In this document: piece by piece, positions 56,532 to 64,000 of the stretch
Layout of the letters: each line of letters opens with the position of its first letter
Position numbering within the stretch: the first letter of the stretch is position 1
DNA from: JAEULH01 sp963789785
Lineage (GTDB): Bacteria; Pseudomonadota; Alphaproteobacteria; Rhodospirillales; Defluviicoccaceae
Direction of reading: 5' to 3'
Assembly (NCBI GenBank): GCA_963789785.1
Contig: CAWBNC010000006.1
Location: forward strand, 62,001-126,000
Length of the DNA stretch: 64,000 bases
Notes under the pieces: model-generated
What the model saw: only the letters and a program-made list of their open reading frames with translations
The model's database searches: none
What the model was told of the DNA's origin: nothing
Position numbers and translations under genes: made by a program

Positions 56532-57366
56532 ATGGACCAGTTACGGAAACTTCGGCAGCTTGTGCCGGTCGAAACCGAATACGATATTCGGAATGCGTGT
56601 ACTTCCCTGCTTCCGGTGCGCCACCGGTCACGATTTACGACGGTTCTACATGCCTGCGTCTGGAAGACCGCGAGCCAGTGGATCCGCGTTGTCCTTTCCG
56701 ATCCCAGGATTTACATGTACTCCGGGCTGAAGGTCCACATACCGATTGACAGTGAGATATGGTGGCCGGACCCCAGCCTTCTTGTTATTCCCAAGCGGCG
56801 GATCGTCCCGGATCTGTACTGCCGGTATGACCAATTTCTTCAGATAAACAAGCCCGAACCGTATTCCGTCTTTTTTGTCAAGCGGGATCCGCGAGACGTT
56901 CTCATTTCGTGGTTCTTCTCCAACCGGTACTCCCATCGACCGATGGTGGCGATCAACAACCGTCGCGAGGCTCTGGTCGGCCTCTCGGAGCATGATGGGA
57001 TCATCGCAACCATCGACGAGTTCGACGAGATCGCCGGCATGCTCCGCTCCTGGCAAGCGGCCGCGGACGCGCCCGGCGTGCGCATCGTCCGTTACGAGGA
57101 TCTCACCGGCGCCAACTCGCTGCGTGTATGGAGCAAGATCCTGAAGCATTGCGACATCCCGATGCCGGAGGACGTGCTGCGGCGCGTTCTCGACACGTAC
57201 GCGTTCTCCAGGATCTCCGGCGGACGGGTGCCTGGCGAGGAAGACAAGACCCACAAGTACCGCAAGGGCGTTCCCGGCGACTGGAAGAACCACTTCGACG
57301 AGGAGATTAGCAGAGCGTTTCCATGACCGCTTCGGCGACCTTCCCCGGGAACTCGGGTACGCCTGA
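56532..57366 (+). CDS. Sulfotransferase family protein, C-terminal frameshift
   Basis: PAPS-dependent sulfotransferase of about 277 residues. The 5'-phosphosulfate loop is WKTASQW (44-50), the 3'-phosphate site is FVKRDPRDVLISWFFSNRY (115-133), and the C-terminal RKGVPGDWKNHF (about 249-260) is the classic PAPS-closing loop. As written the protein stops at 57326 just after DEEISRAFP; dropping one C near 57323 restores FHDRFGDLPRELGYA and a stop at 57366, a normal sulfotransferase end. Base composition is visibly less GC-rich than neighbours, with ATA and TTA codons, which suggests acquisition. Acceptor unknown: a glycan, lipid or small molecule. Confidence 0.82.
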
Positions 57367-57395
57367 TCGGGGCAGCTGAAGCGCTCGGTCCCGCT

Positions 57396-58019
57396 CTAGC
57401 CGCGCCGCGCCTGCCGACGTTTAAACGTCACCACCCGCCAGCCATACCAGAGCACCAGCAAGGCGATGACCGCGTTCGTCGGCGGGCCGAGCCACTGGGC
57501 GATCCGACCGTAGGCCGAGCCCAGGGCGTAGCCGCCGCCGGCAAGCAGCGCGGTCCAGATCGCCGTACCGAGGGCTGTGTAGAGCACGAACTTCATGAAC
57601 GGCATGTCGGAAACGCCGGCCGGGACCGAGATGAAGGTCCGCACCGCCGGAATGAGACGGCCGATGAAGACCGCAATGCCGCCGTAGCGGCAGAACCAGC
57701 GGTTGGCCGCGTCGACATCTTTCGGAGACATCGTGAGCCAGGCGCCATGCCTGGCCGCGAAGGCGCGAATGCGCGCGCCGCCCAGCCAGCGACCGACGCC
57801 ATACCAGAAGAGCGCCCCGGCAAGCGAGCCAACCGAGCCCGCGGCGATAATGCCGGGCAGGGCCAGCTTGCCCTGGCTCGCGGCATAACCGCCGAGCGGC
57901 ATGATCAGCTCGGAAGGGATAGGCGGAAAGAGGTTCTCGAGGAACATCAGGCCGGCGATGCCCACGTATCCGGTCTCGTTGATCCAGCCGGTCAGCCACT
58001 CGAACATCGCAAGCCTCAT
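57396..58019 (-). CDS. DedA family inner-membrane protein
   Basis: Membrane protein of 207 residues in the DedA/SNARE-associated superfamily, linked in other bacteria to undecaprenyl-phosphate and lipid flipping and to membrane homeostasis. Motifs: GLMFLENLFPPIPSELIMPLGG near the start, GALFWYGVGRWLG, and GRLIPAVRTFISVPAGVSDMP, with membrane segments in between. The start at 58019 or the ATG at 58007 (MFEWLTGW) is possible. Convergent with the sulfotransferase gene, 29 bases apart. Confidence 0.9.
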   Translation of the reverse strand: MRLAMFEWLTGWINETGYVGIAGLMFLENLFPPIPSELIMPLGGYAASQGKLALPGIIAAGSVGSLAGALFWYGVGRWLGGARIRAFAARHGAWLTMSPKDVDAANRWFCRYGGIAVFIGRLIPAVRTFISVPAGVSDMPFMKFVLYTALGTAIWTALLAGGGYALGSAYGRIAQWLGPPTNAVIALLVLWYGWRVVTFKRRQARRG

Positions 58020-58211
58020 CAGCTCTGGCTGCCGATCTTAGCCAGATTGGACTGTCTGATCCCTGCTCTACTCTATGCGAGCTTCGGCTGCGCAGGGGCA
58101 TCGGATGATGGGCGCATTTCCAAAATTCCGGATGCTCGCGGGCGAACCGCCAGCCTGCCGGTGGGAAGGCGCCGGAACAAGCGCTGGCGCGCAATTCCTC
58201 CTGCTGAAGCG

Positions 58212-58886
58212 TCAGGGAGCCGCCTTGCCGCCGCCCGATGCGCCGCGTTCGCCGTTCTGGCGGAGCAGGACCACCGCCTGCTGGCCGAACAGGTTGGCGC
58301 GGATCAGCCCGCGGCCGAGCGGCCGGGTCGCGCCCCGGCGGTCGAGCACGTGGCCGCATTCGATGGCGATGTCGAGCGCGCCGCAGAGGGCGACGAAGTC
58401 GCGGATCGAGCAGAGGTGAATGTTCGGCGTCTCGAACCAGCGGTACGGCAGGGCCGTGCTCATCGGCATCTGCCCGTCGACCAGCAAGCGCCAGCGATGC
58501 GGCCAGTAGGCGAAGTTGGGGAACGAGACGATGGCGCGCCGGCCGATGCGCATAAGCTGTTCGAGGGTCGTCTTCGGCGCGCGCATGGCCTGCAGGGTCT
58601 GGCTGAGAACGACGTAGTCGAAGGCGCCCTCGGGGTAGTCGAACAGGTCGGTCTCGGCGTCGCCCTGGATGACCGACAGCCCGGCGCTGACGCAGGCGTT
58701 GACGCCGTCGCTGCCGAGCTCGATGCCGCGGCCGTCGACGCCCTTCAGGTTGACCAGATGGTCGAGCAGGGCGCCGTCGCCGCAGCCGACGTCGAGCACC
58801 CGCGAGGCCGGCTCGATCATGTCGGCGATGAGCTGAAGGTCGATGCGCATCGCGGTCCGCGCGGTCCTCATCGTCGCGACATTCAT
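58212..58886 (-). CDS. metW: Methionine biosynthesis protein MetW
   Basis: SAM-dependent methyltransferase-like protein of 224 residues that, in bacteria using MetX-MetW, is required for homoserine acetylation activity. SAM-binding motif I is RVLDVGCGDGALLDHL (29-44); DYVVLSQTLQAM and FPNFAYWPHRWRLLVDGQMP follow. It starts within the last 4 bases of metX, so the two are coupled. The true start may be the ATG at 58850, which would drop 12 residues. Confidence 0.94.
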   Translation of the reverse strand: MNVATMRTARTAMRIDLQLIADMIEPASRVLDVGCGDGALLDHLVNLKGVDGRGIELGSDGVNACVSAGLSVIQGDAETDLFDYPEGAFDYVVLSQTLQAMRAPKTTLEQLMRIGRRAIVSFPNFAYWPHRWRLLVDGQMPMSTALPYRWFETPNIHLCSIRDFVALCGALDIAIECGHVLDRRGATRPLGRGLIRANLFGQQAVVLLRQNGERGASGGGKAAP

Positions 58887-60094
58887 GCGCGCGTCGATCC
58901 GGCAAGGCCGCGATGCTGGGCGGCGCCGGCGAGGAAGCCGCGCAACACCCGATGAAACTCGGGCTCGTCGACGAGGAAGGCGTCATGGCCGGCGTCGGAG
59001 ACGATCTCGGCGAAGCTGACGTTGGCCGCGACCGCGTTCAGCGCGTGGACGATGCGCCGGCTCTGCACTGTCGGATACAGCCAGTCGCTGGTGAACGACA
59101 GGACGCAGAAGCGCACCGGCGTGTCGCGGAAGGCGTTGGCCAGAACCCCGCCGTGGCGGGCGGCCATGTCGAAGTAGTCCATCGCCCGGGTGATGTAGAG
59201 GTAGGCGTTGGCGTCGAACCGCTCGACGAAGCTTATGCCCTGGTGGCGGAGGTAGCTTTCGACCTGGAAGTCGGCGTCGAAGCCGTAGGTGACGACCGTC
59301 CGGTCCTGCAGCCGGCGGCCGAACTTCTGATGCAGCTTGCCTTCGGAAAGATAGGTGATGTGCGCCGCCATCCGCGCCACCGCCAGGCCGCGGTGAGGCC
59401 GGCGGCCGTGGCGCCAGTACTCGCCGCCCATCCAGTCCGGATCGGCCATGATCGCCTGGCGGCCGACCTCGTGAAAGGCGATGTTCTGCGCCGTATGATG
59501 GGCCGCGGTGGCTACCGGAATGGCGGCGAAGACGCGCTCGGGGAACAAGGACGCCCATTCGAGAACCTGCATTCCGCCCATCGACCCGCCGATGACGGCG
59601 AAGAGCTGGCCGATGCCGAGGTGGTCGAGCAGCATCGCCTGGGCCCGGACCATGTCGGCGATGGTGATAACGGGAAAGCTCAGACTCCACGGCTCACCGG
59701 TCGCCGGGTCGATCTCGCTCGGTCCGGCCGAGCCCATGCAGCCGCCGAGGACGTTGCTGCAGATGATGAAATAATGTTCGGTGTCGAGCGGCCTGCCCGG
59801 CCCGATCATGATGTCCCACCAGCCGGACTTGCCGGTGCGCGGGTGGGAGGCCGCGGCGTACTGGTCGCCGGTGAGCGCGTGGCAGACGAGGATGGCGTTC
59901 GACCGATCGGCGTTGAGCCGACCGTAGGTCTGATAGGCAAGCGGGAAATCGCGCAGGCCGATACCGCAGTCCAGCCTCAGCGGCCGGTCGCTGCCGAGGA
60001 TCACCTTTTGTCCGGCGGTCTCGAACGCGGCCCCAGGCGCCGTCCCGATCGTCGAAGCCGCCGCGGACGCTGTCGCTCCGCCTGGTTTGTTCAT
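58883..60094 (-). CDS. metX: Homoserine O-acetyltransferase MetX
   Basis: First committed step of methionine synthesis: acetyl-CoA plus homoserine. 403 residues, alpha/beta hydrolase with nucleophile Ser171 in VIGGSMGGMQVLEW, the substrate loop CHALTGDQYAAASHP, NVLGGCMGSAGPSEIDP and the catalytic His in SDAGHDAFL near the end. Intact. Upstream of and overlapping metW. No SAM riboswitch pattern was found in the leader. Confidence 0.95.
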   Translation of the reverse strand: MNKPGGATASAAASTIGTAPGAAFETAGQKVILGSDRPLRLDCGIGLRDFPLAYQTYGRLNADRSNAILVCHALTGDQYAAASHPRTGKSGWWDIMIGPGRPLDTEHYFIICSNVLGGCMGSAGPSEIDPATGEPWSLSFPVITIADMVRAQAMLLDHLGIGQLFAVIGGSMGGMQVLEWASLFPERVFAAIPVATAAHHTAQNIAFHEVGRQAIMADPDWMGGEYWRHGRRPHRGLAVARMAAHITYLSEGKLHQKFGRRLQDRTVVTYGFDADFQVESYLRHQGISFVERFDANAYLYITRAMDYFDMAARHGGVLANAFRDTPVRFCVLSFTSDWLYPTVQSRRIVHALNAVAANVSFAEIVSDAGHDAFLVDEPEFHRVLRGFLAGAAQHRGLAGSTRA

Positions 60095-60115
60095 CGCCGC
60101 TGTATGCCGATCAGT

Positions 60116-60138
60116 GGCCCGCCGTGGCCCCGCGGGCC
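60116..60138 (-). repeat. Inverted repeat in the metX leader
   Basis: Arms GGCCCGC / GCGGGCC (7 bp, 9-base loop) lie 22-44 bases before the metX start. They may affect translation initiation; no known riboswitch core surrounds them. Confidence 0.3.
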
Positions 60139-60249
60139 GCTGGTCGGGGTCAAACTCTCTTTGCTTTGCCGCTGCGCCCGCATTATCACTAGGTTGCTCG
60201 CAAGATCATGGGTGCGGGCTTCAGAATCCGCGGACTTCCGGAACCGATC

Positions 60250-61165
60250 ATGAGCCTGGACCAAGACCTCGCATCCGTGCGGTCTGAGATCGACGCCATC
60301 GACGATGCCATACACGACCTGATCATCCGTCGTACAGAACTGGTCGAGCAGGTCCGTGTGATCAAGCACGACTTGCCGATCAAGATCCAGCCCTCGCGCG
60401 AAGCCGAGATCGTCTACCGGATCGTCGCCCGCCATCGCGGCCCCTTTCCCAGGCCGGAACTCGTTGCGATCTGGCGTCAGCTCATCAACGCGACGCTGTC
60501 GTTCGAAGGGCCCTTCTCGGTGGCCGCCTACACGCCGGAGGGGGACGGCAGTTACTGGGATCTGGCGCGCGATCAGTATGGCGCCTACACGCCGATGAGC
60601 CGCCACACCTCGGTGCGCTCGGTCATCGAAGCGGTCCGCCGGCGCGAGGCGATCGTCGGCGTCCTGCCGCTGCCGCGCAACGATGACGCCGATCCGTGGT
60701 GGCGACACATCGTCACCAGCCAGCCGGAGGCGCCCAGGATCATCGCCAGGCTGCCGTTCGCCGGGCCCGCCAGCACGCGCGGCGGCGACGCGCAGGCCCT
60801 GGTCATCTGCCCCGTGGCGGTGCGACCCACGGGGCGCGACCGCACCTACCTTGCCGCCGATGTCGAGGCCGGAACCGGCCTCGGCTCAGCTCGCGGCAGC
60901 GTTTGGCGGCGTCGGGCTGACGCCGATCGTCACGATCCAGTGGCAAGAGGCCGAGCCTCCGGCTTCGACGCTTTATCTGGTCGAGGTCGCCGACTTCGTC
61001 GAGACCGGCGACGCCCGCCTCGACGAAGTGCGCAAGGCCTCGGGCCGGTCGCTCAACCGCCTCCTTGTGCTTGGCGGCTACGCCGAGCCTCTGGGCCCCG
61101 AAGAGCTCGGTCAGGCTGCGCGCCAGGCGAGCGCAGCGGCACCGTCGCCGGCCGGCGTATCCTGA
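60250..61165 (+). CDS. Chorismate mutase (AroQ type) with C-terminal extension, one frameshift
   Basis: Converts chorismate to prephenate for phenylalanine and tyrosine synthesis. The N-terminal 95 residues are an AroQ helical domain (LASVRSEIDAIDDAIHDLIIRRTELVEQVRVIKH, ending EIVYRIVARHRGPFPRPELVAIWRQLI). The remaining about 210 residues (FSVAAYTPEGDGSYWDLARDQYG ... YLVEVADFVETGD) are a substrate-binding-like domain of unclear function found in related alphaproteobacterial proteins. One extra base near 60885 interrupts the frame before LAAAFGGVGLTPIVTIQ. Next to hisC and tyrC in the same direction. Confidence 0.83.
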
Positions 61166-61172
61166 AGCCGGC

Positions 61173-62267
61173 ATGACGGCGATGCTTCTGCCCCGGCCCG
61201 GCATCCTCGAGATCGCGCCTTACGTCGGCGGCGAGTCGTCCGTCGCCGGTGTCGAACGGATCATCAAGCTCGCCTCGAACGAAAGCGCCCTCGGTCCCAG
61301 TCCCCGCGCCCTCGACCTCTCTGCGTGAGGGCGGGGAAACCATGCACCGCTATCCCGACGGCGGCTGCGCCGAGCTCCGCCGCGAGATCGGCCGCGTTCA
61401 CGGGCTGGACGCCGGGCGGATCGTCTGCGGCGCCGGTTCCGACGAGCTGATCGGCCTGCTCTGCCGGGCTTATGCCGGTCCGGGCGATTCGGTCATCTAC
61501 ACCCGTCACGGCTTTCTGATGTACCCGATCGCCGCCCAGGCCGCCGGCGCGACCGCAATAGCGGTGGCCGAACGGAACCTCACAGCCGACGTCGACGCCA
61601 TCCTCGCCGGCGTGGACGAAGCGACCCGGATCGTCTTCATTGCCAACCCCAACAATCCCACCGGCACCTATATCCCGGCGGCGGAGCTGGCGCGACTGCG
61701 GGCTGGCCTGCGCGACGACATCCTGCTGGTCCTCGACGCCGCCTACGCCGAATACATCGACTGTGACGATTACATCTGCGGCTTCGGTCTGGTCGACGGC
61801 GGCGACAACGTGGTCGTCACCCGCACCTTCTCCAAGATCTACGGCCTCGGCGGACTGCGCCTCGGCTGGGCCTACTGTCCGCCCGCCATCGCCGATGTCC
61901 TCAACCGCAGCCGCAACCCCTTCAACGTCTCGTCGCTGGCGCAGGCCGCCGGCGTTGCGGCGTTGGCCGATGACGAGTTCGTCGCCCGCGCCCAGACGCA
62001 CAACGCCTACTGGCGCGCCTGGCTGCGCGACTGCGCTGCTGGGGCTCGGCCTCGATGTCGGCCGAGAGCTTCGCCAACTTCGTCCTCGCCCGCTTTCCCG
62101 ACGCCGATGCCGCCGATGCCGCCGACGCCTTTCTCAAGAGCCGCGGCATCATCGTCCGGCGGATGGCGTCCTACCGTCTGCCCGACGCCTTGCGCATCAC
62201 CATCGGGCGCGAGGACGAGCTCCGCGAGCTGGTCGCCGCGCTCGAAGATCACCTGGCCCGGCGCTAG
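61173..62267 (+). CDS. hisC: Histidinol-phosphate / aromatic aminotransferase HisC, three frameshifts
   Basis: PLP-dependent class I/II aminotransferase, about 363 residues repaired. KLASNESALGPSPRAL, MHRYPDGGCAELRREIG, IVCGAGSDELIGLL, FIANPNNPTGTYIP, LDAAYAEYID, and the lysine motif RTFSKIYGLGGLRLGW are clear; the end is RRMASYRLPDALRITIGRE. Extra bases near 61315, 62036 and 62060 break the frame. Its place between chorismate mutase and the prephenate dehydrogenase suggests that it also aminates phenylpyruvate or prephenate. Confidence 0.9.
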
Positions 62268-62270
62268 GCG

Positions 62271-63168
62271 ATGGCGGAACCTGAAGCCCCGCCGCGCGTT
62301 CGCGAAGATCGCGCTGATCGGCATCGGCCTGATCGGCTCGTCGCTGGCCAGGGTCATCCGCCGCGACGGCCTCGCCCGGCACATCGCCGTCTGCGCCCGC
62401 TCCCACGGCACCCTCGATACGGCTCGCGCGCTGGGGCTGGCCGACAGCACCACGACCGATCCGCGTCAGGTCGTCGAAGGCGCCGACCTGGTCATGATGT
62501 GCACGCCGCTGGGCGCCTACGCCGCCATCGCCGAAGCCATGGCCCCGGCGCTGAGATCAGGATGCATCGTCAGCGATGTCGGCTCGGTGAAGCAGTGCGT
62601 CATCCGCGACGTCGCCCCGCATCTGCCCGAGGGCGTCCATCTCGTGCCGGGCCACCCGGTCGCCGGCACGGAACACTCCGGACCCGAGGCCGGGTTCGCC
62701 GAGTTGTTCCAGGGGCGCTTCTGCATCCTCACCCCGCCCACCGGCGCGGACGGAAGCGCGGTCGAACGGATCGCGGCCCTCTGGCAGCGTGCCGGGATGA
62801 CGGTGGAAATCATGGCCGCTCAGCATCACGACCGGGTGCTGGCGATCACGTCGCACCTGCCTCATCTCATCGCCTACACCATCGTCGGCACCGCGACCGA
62901 TCTGGAAGAGCATCTCAGGCTCGAGGTGGCGAAGTTCTCCGCCGGCGGCTTTCGCGACTTCACCCGCATCGCCGCCTCGGACCCGGTCATGTGGCGCGAC
63001 ATCTTCTTGAACAACCGTGACGCCGTGCTCGAGATGCTGGGACGCTTCAACGAGGATCTGACGGCGCTGCAACGGGCGATCCGCTGGGGCGAAGCGGAAC
63101 CGCTACAGGACCGCTTCACCCGCACCCGCGAAATCCGGCGCGGCGTTCTCGCCGCCAGGCAGGAATAG
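62271..63168 (+). CDS. tyrC: Prephenate/arogenate dehydrogenase TyrC (TyrA family), N-terminal frameshift
   Basis: Oxidative decarboxylation of prephenate or arogenate in tyrosine synthesis, NAD(P)-dependent. 298 residues: Rossmann motif IALIGIGLIGSSLARVI, then SDVGSVKQCVIRDV, HLVPGHPVAGTEHSGPEAG and the catalytic-region HDRVLAITSHLPHLIAYTIVG. The ATG at 62271 lies 3 bases after the hisC stop; one extra base near 62298 shifts MAEPEAPPR into AFAKIALIG. Because of this shift the open frame appears fused to hisC. Confidence 0.93.
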
Positions 63169-63224
63169 CGAACGAGTCGCTGGAGATGCGCTGCAAGAGG
63201 AGGGAATCACCAGAGCAAAACATG

Positions 63225-64000
63225 TCAGCCGGGCGCTGTCCCGGCGAACGCCGGCAAAACGCTGCCGCGCGAATTCGGCGCCCGGGGCCACTCGATCTCG
63301 GGAACGACCAGCAGCGGCAGCGGCCCGACCGACAGGGTACGATCGCGCATCGTCAGCGGCACCTGCAGGGTCGGTGAACCGCCGTCGGCGGACCGTCGGC
63401 TGAGAAGCGCCAGCGCCATCCGCGCTTTGCCCGCGACCCCCGCGTCGATGATGCCGCGATCCGTCAGGGCCGAGATCGTTTGCTGGAATCCCTGGATGCG
63501 GGCAGTGATCGCACCGACCGGTTGCGCCGCGTTGTCAAGGGAGAGCGTGCCTGCACCGCTCATTGTCAAGGGCCCGTAGCTGACGCCGAGATGGGCAACA
63601 TCGACCACGCCGCCGTCATTTCGCCATTGCTCGAGCCCTTCGCGCAGGTTGGCGAACGAATGCAATAGCCCATGGACCGTGGCCTCCGCGCTCAGCTCGT
63701 CAATGGTATCGCCCAGCGGCAGATCGAGTTGCTGCGGCAGCTGCAGGCCGATGACCTCCATCCGCAGGGCGAAAGCGGACTCCGGATCGGAGCCGGCGGG
63801 CGTCTGCGTGCTCAACGCGCTGGTCGCGGTCAACCGCTCCAGAAGAATGACGTCGCCCGGTTCATCGGCTGCCATCGCCAGCCTGCGCACGGTCAGCTCT
63901 CCGAATTGTGGCGCGACCCCGCCGCCGGTCTGCAGCGACAATTCCTCGGCGCCGCCACGATAGGTCTTCAGTTTGCCGCCGATGTTGACGGACAGCGCCT
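63225..64000 (-). CDS. DUF2125 domain-containing protein, N-terminus outside the window
   Basis: Partial protein of about 258 visible residues (the start lies beyond 64000). It has beta-rich repeats such as ELTVRRLAMAADEPGDV and a conserved end PLTMRDRTLSVGPLPLLVVPEIEW typical of DUF2125, an uncharacterised alphaproteobacterial family predicted to be envelope-associated. No function is known. Convergent with tyrC, 56 bases apart. Confidence 0.75.
   Translation of the reverse strand, partial: ALSVNIGGKLKTYRGGAEELSLQTGGGVAPQFGELTVRRLAMAADEPGDVILLERLTATSALSTQTPAGSDPESAFALRMEVIGLQLPQQLDLPLGDTIDELSAEATVHGLLHSFANLREGLEQWRNDGGVVDVAHLGVSYGPLTMSGAGTLSLDNAAQPVGAITARIQGFQQTISALTDRGIIDAGVAGKARMALALLSRRSADGGSPTLQVPLTMRDRTLSVGPLPLLVVPEIEWPRAPNSRGSVLPAFAGTAPG

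Noticed and set aside
60095..60249. SAM-II riboswitch upstream of metX
   Set aside because: Common before metX in alphaproteobacteria, so I looked for its pseudoknot core (GCGCG...GATAAA...GCTAAA). It is not present; only a simple 7-bp hairpin is seen.
61249..63168. HisC-TyrC bifunctional fusion
   Set aside because: The continuous frame exists only because of frame changes in both genes. The natural hisC stop at 62267 and tyrC ATG at 62271 are visible in other frames.

Overview
The window is GC-rich DNA from a flagellated alphaproteobacterium, most likely a Rhodospirillales-type organism. The evidence is the combination of FlbT/FlaF/FlbD flagellar regulation, the CtrA and ChpT cell-cycle phosphorelay proteins, class I PHA synthase, MeaB, adjacent metX-metW, tamAB and a DUF2125 protein. 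Genus and species cannot be read from the sequence. About 55 protein genes and one tRNA are supported. Coding density is high and many neighbours overlap by 4 bases (ATGA).

Layout. 1-11 kb: a cut-off aminotransferase, an OmpA-domain lipoprotein divergent from phaC, a broken alkylsulfatase, meaB, an isochorismatase-family hydrolase, a phosphofructokinase, tRNA-Glu(UUC) and a PIN-domain toxin/antitoxin pair. 11.3-12.9 kb: malate synthase A (glyoxylate shunt). 13.0-25.0 kb, all on the minus strand: a flagellin-modification block in the transcription order flagellin, flbT, flaF, a TPR glycosyltransferase, a Maf-type glycosyltransferase, then pseB-pseC-pseF-pseG-formyltransferase-pseI. 25.3-40.0 kb, plus strand: fliK-flgD-flgE, fliF-fliG-fliH-fliN-motA-flbD, flhA-flhF-flhG-fliJ. 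40.2-44.0 kb: glutaminase, an MFS transporter and asparaginase, lying between fliJ and fliI. 44.0-48.3 kb: fliI divergent from ctrA, a small RTX protein and chpT. 48.5-54.7 kb: tamA-tamB. 54.8-64 kb: a glutamine amidotransferase, nadK, a sulfotransferase, dedA, metX-metW, chorismate mutase-hisC-tyrC (aromatic amino acid and histidine synthesis) and a DUF2125 protein cut by the right edge.

How the genes work together. Hook, basal body, export and motor genes (25-40 kb, plus fliI) build the flagellum. FlbD, through sigma-54, and the ChpT-CtrA relay are expected to time its expression. FlbT/FlaF control flagellin synthesis. The pse operon would make a CMP-activated nonulosonic acid that Maf attaches to flagellin. 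The pse operon contains a formyltransferase-like gene and no visible N-acetyltransferase (PseH), which suggests an N-formylated pseudaminic-acid variant. This is the most interesting biological lead.

Caution on sequence quality. At least 18 genes, including normally indispensable ones (nadK, hisC, tyrC, flhA, fliI), carry one or more frameshifts. Nearly all look like one extra base, and a few like one missing base. The simplest reading is uncorrected sequencing or assembly indels. Gene limits given here follow the reconstructed proteins, so several entries span frameshifts, and some long open frames that look like fusions (MFS-asparaginase, HisC-TyrC, PseG-formyltransferase) are artefacts.
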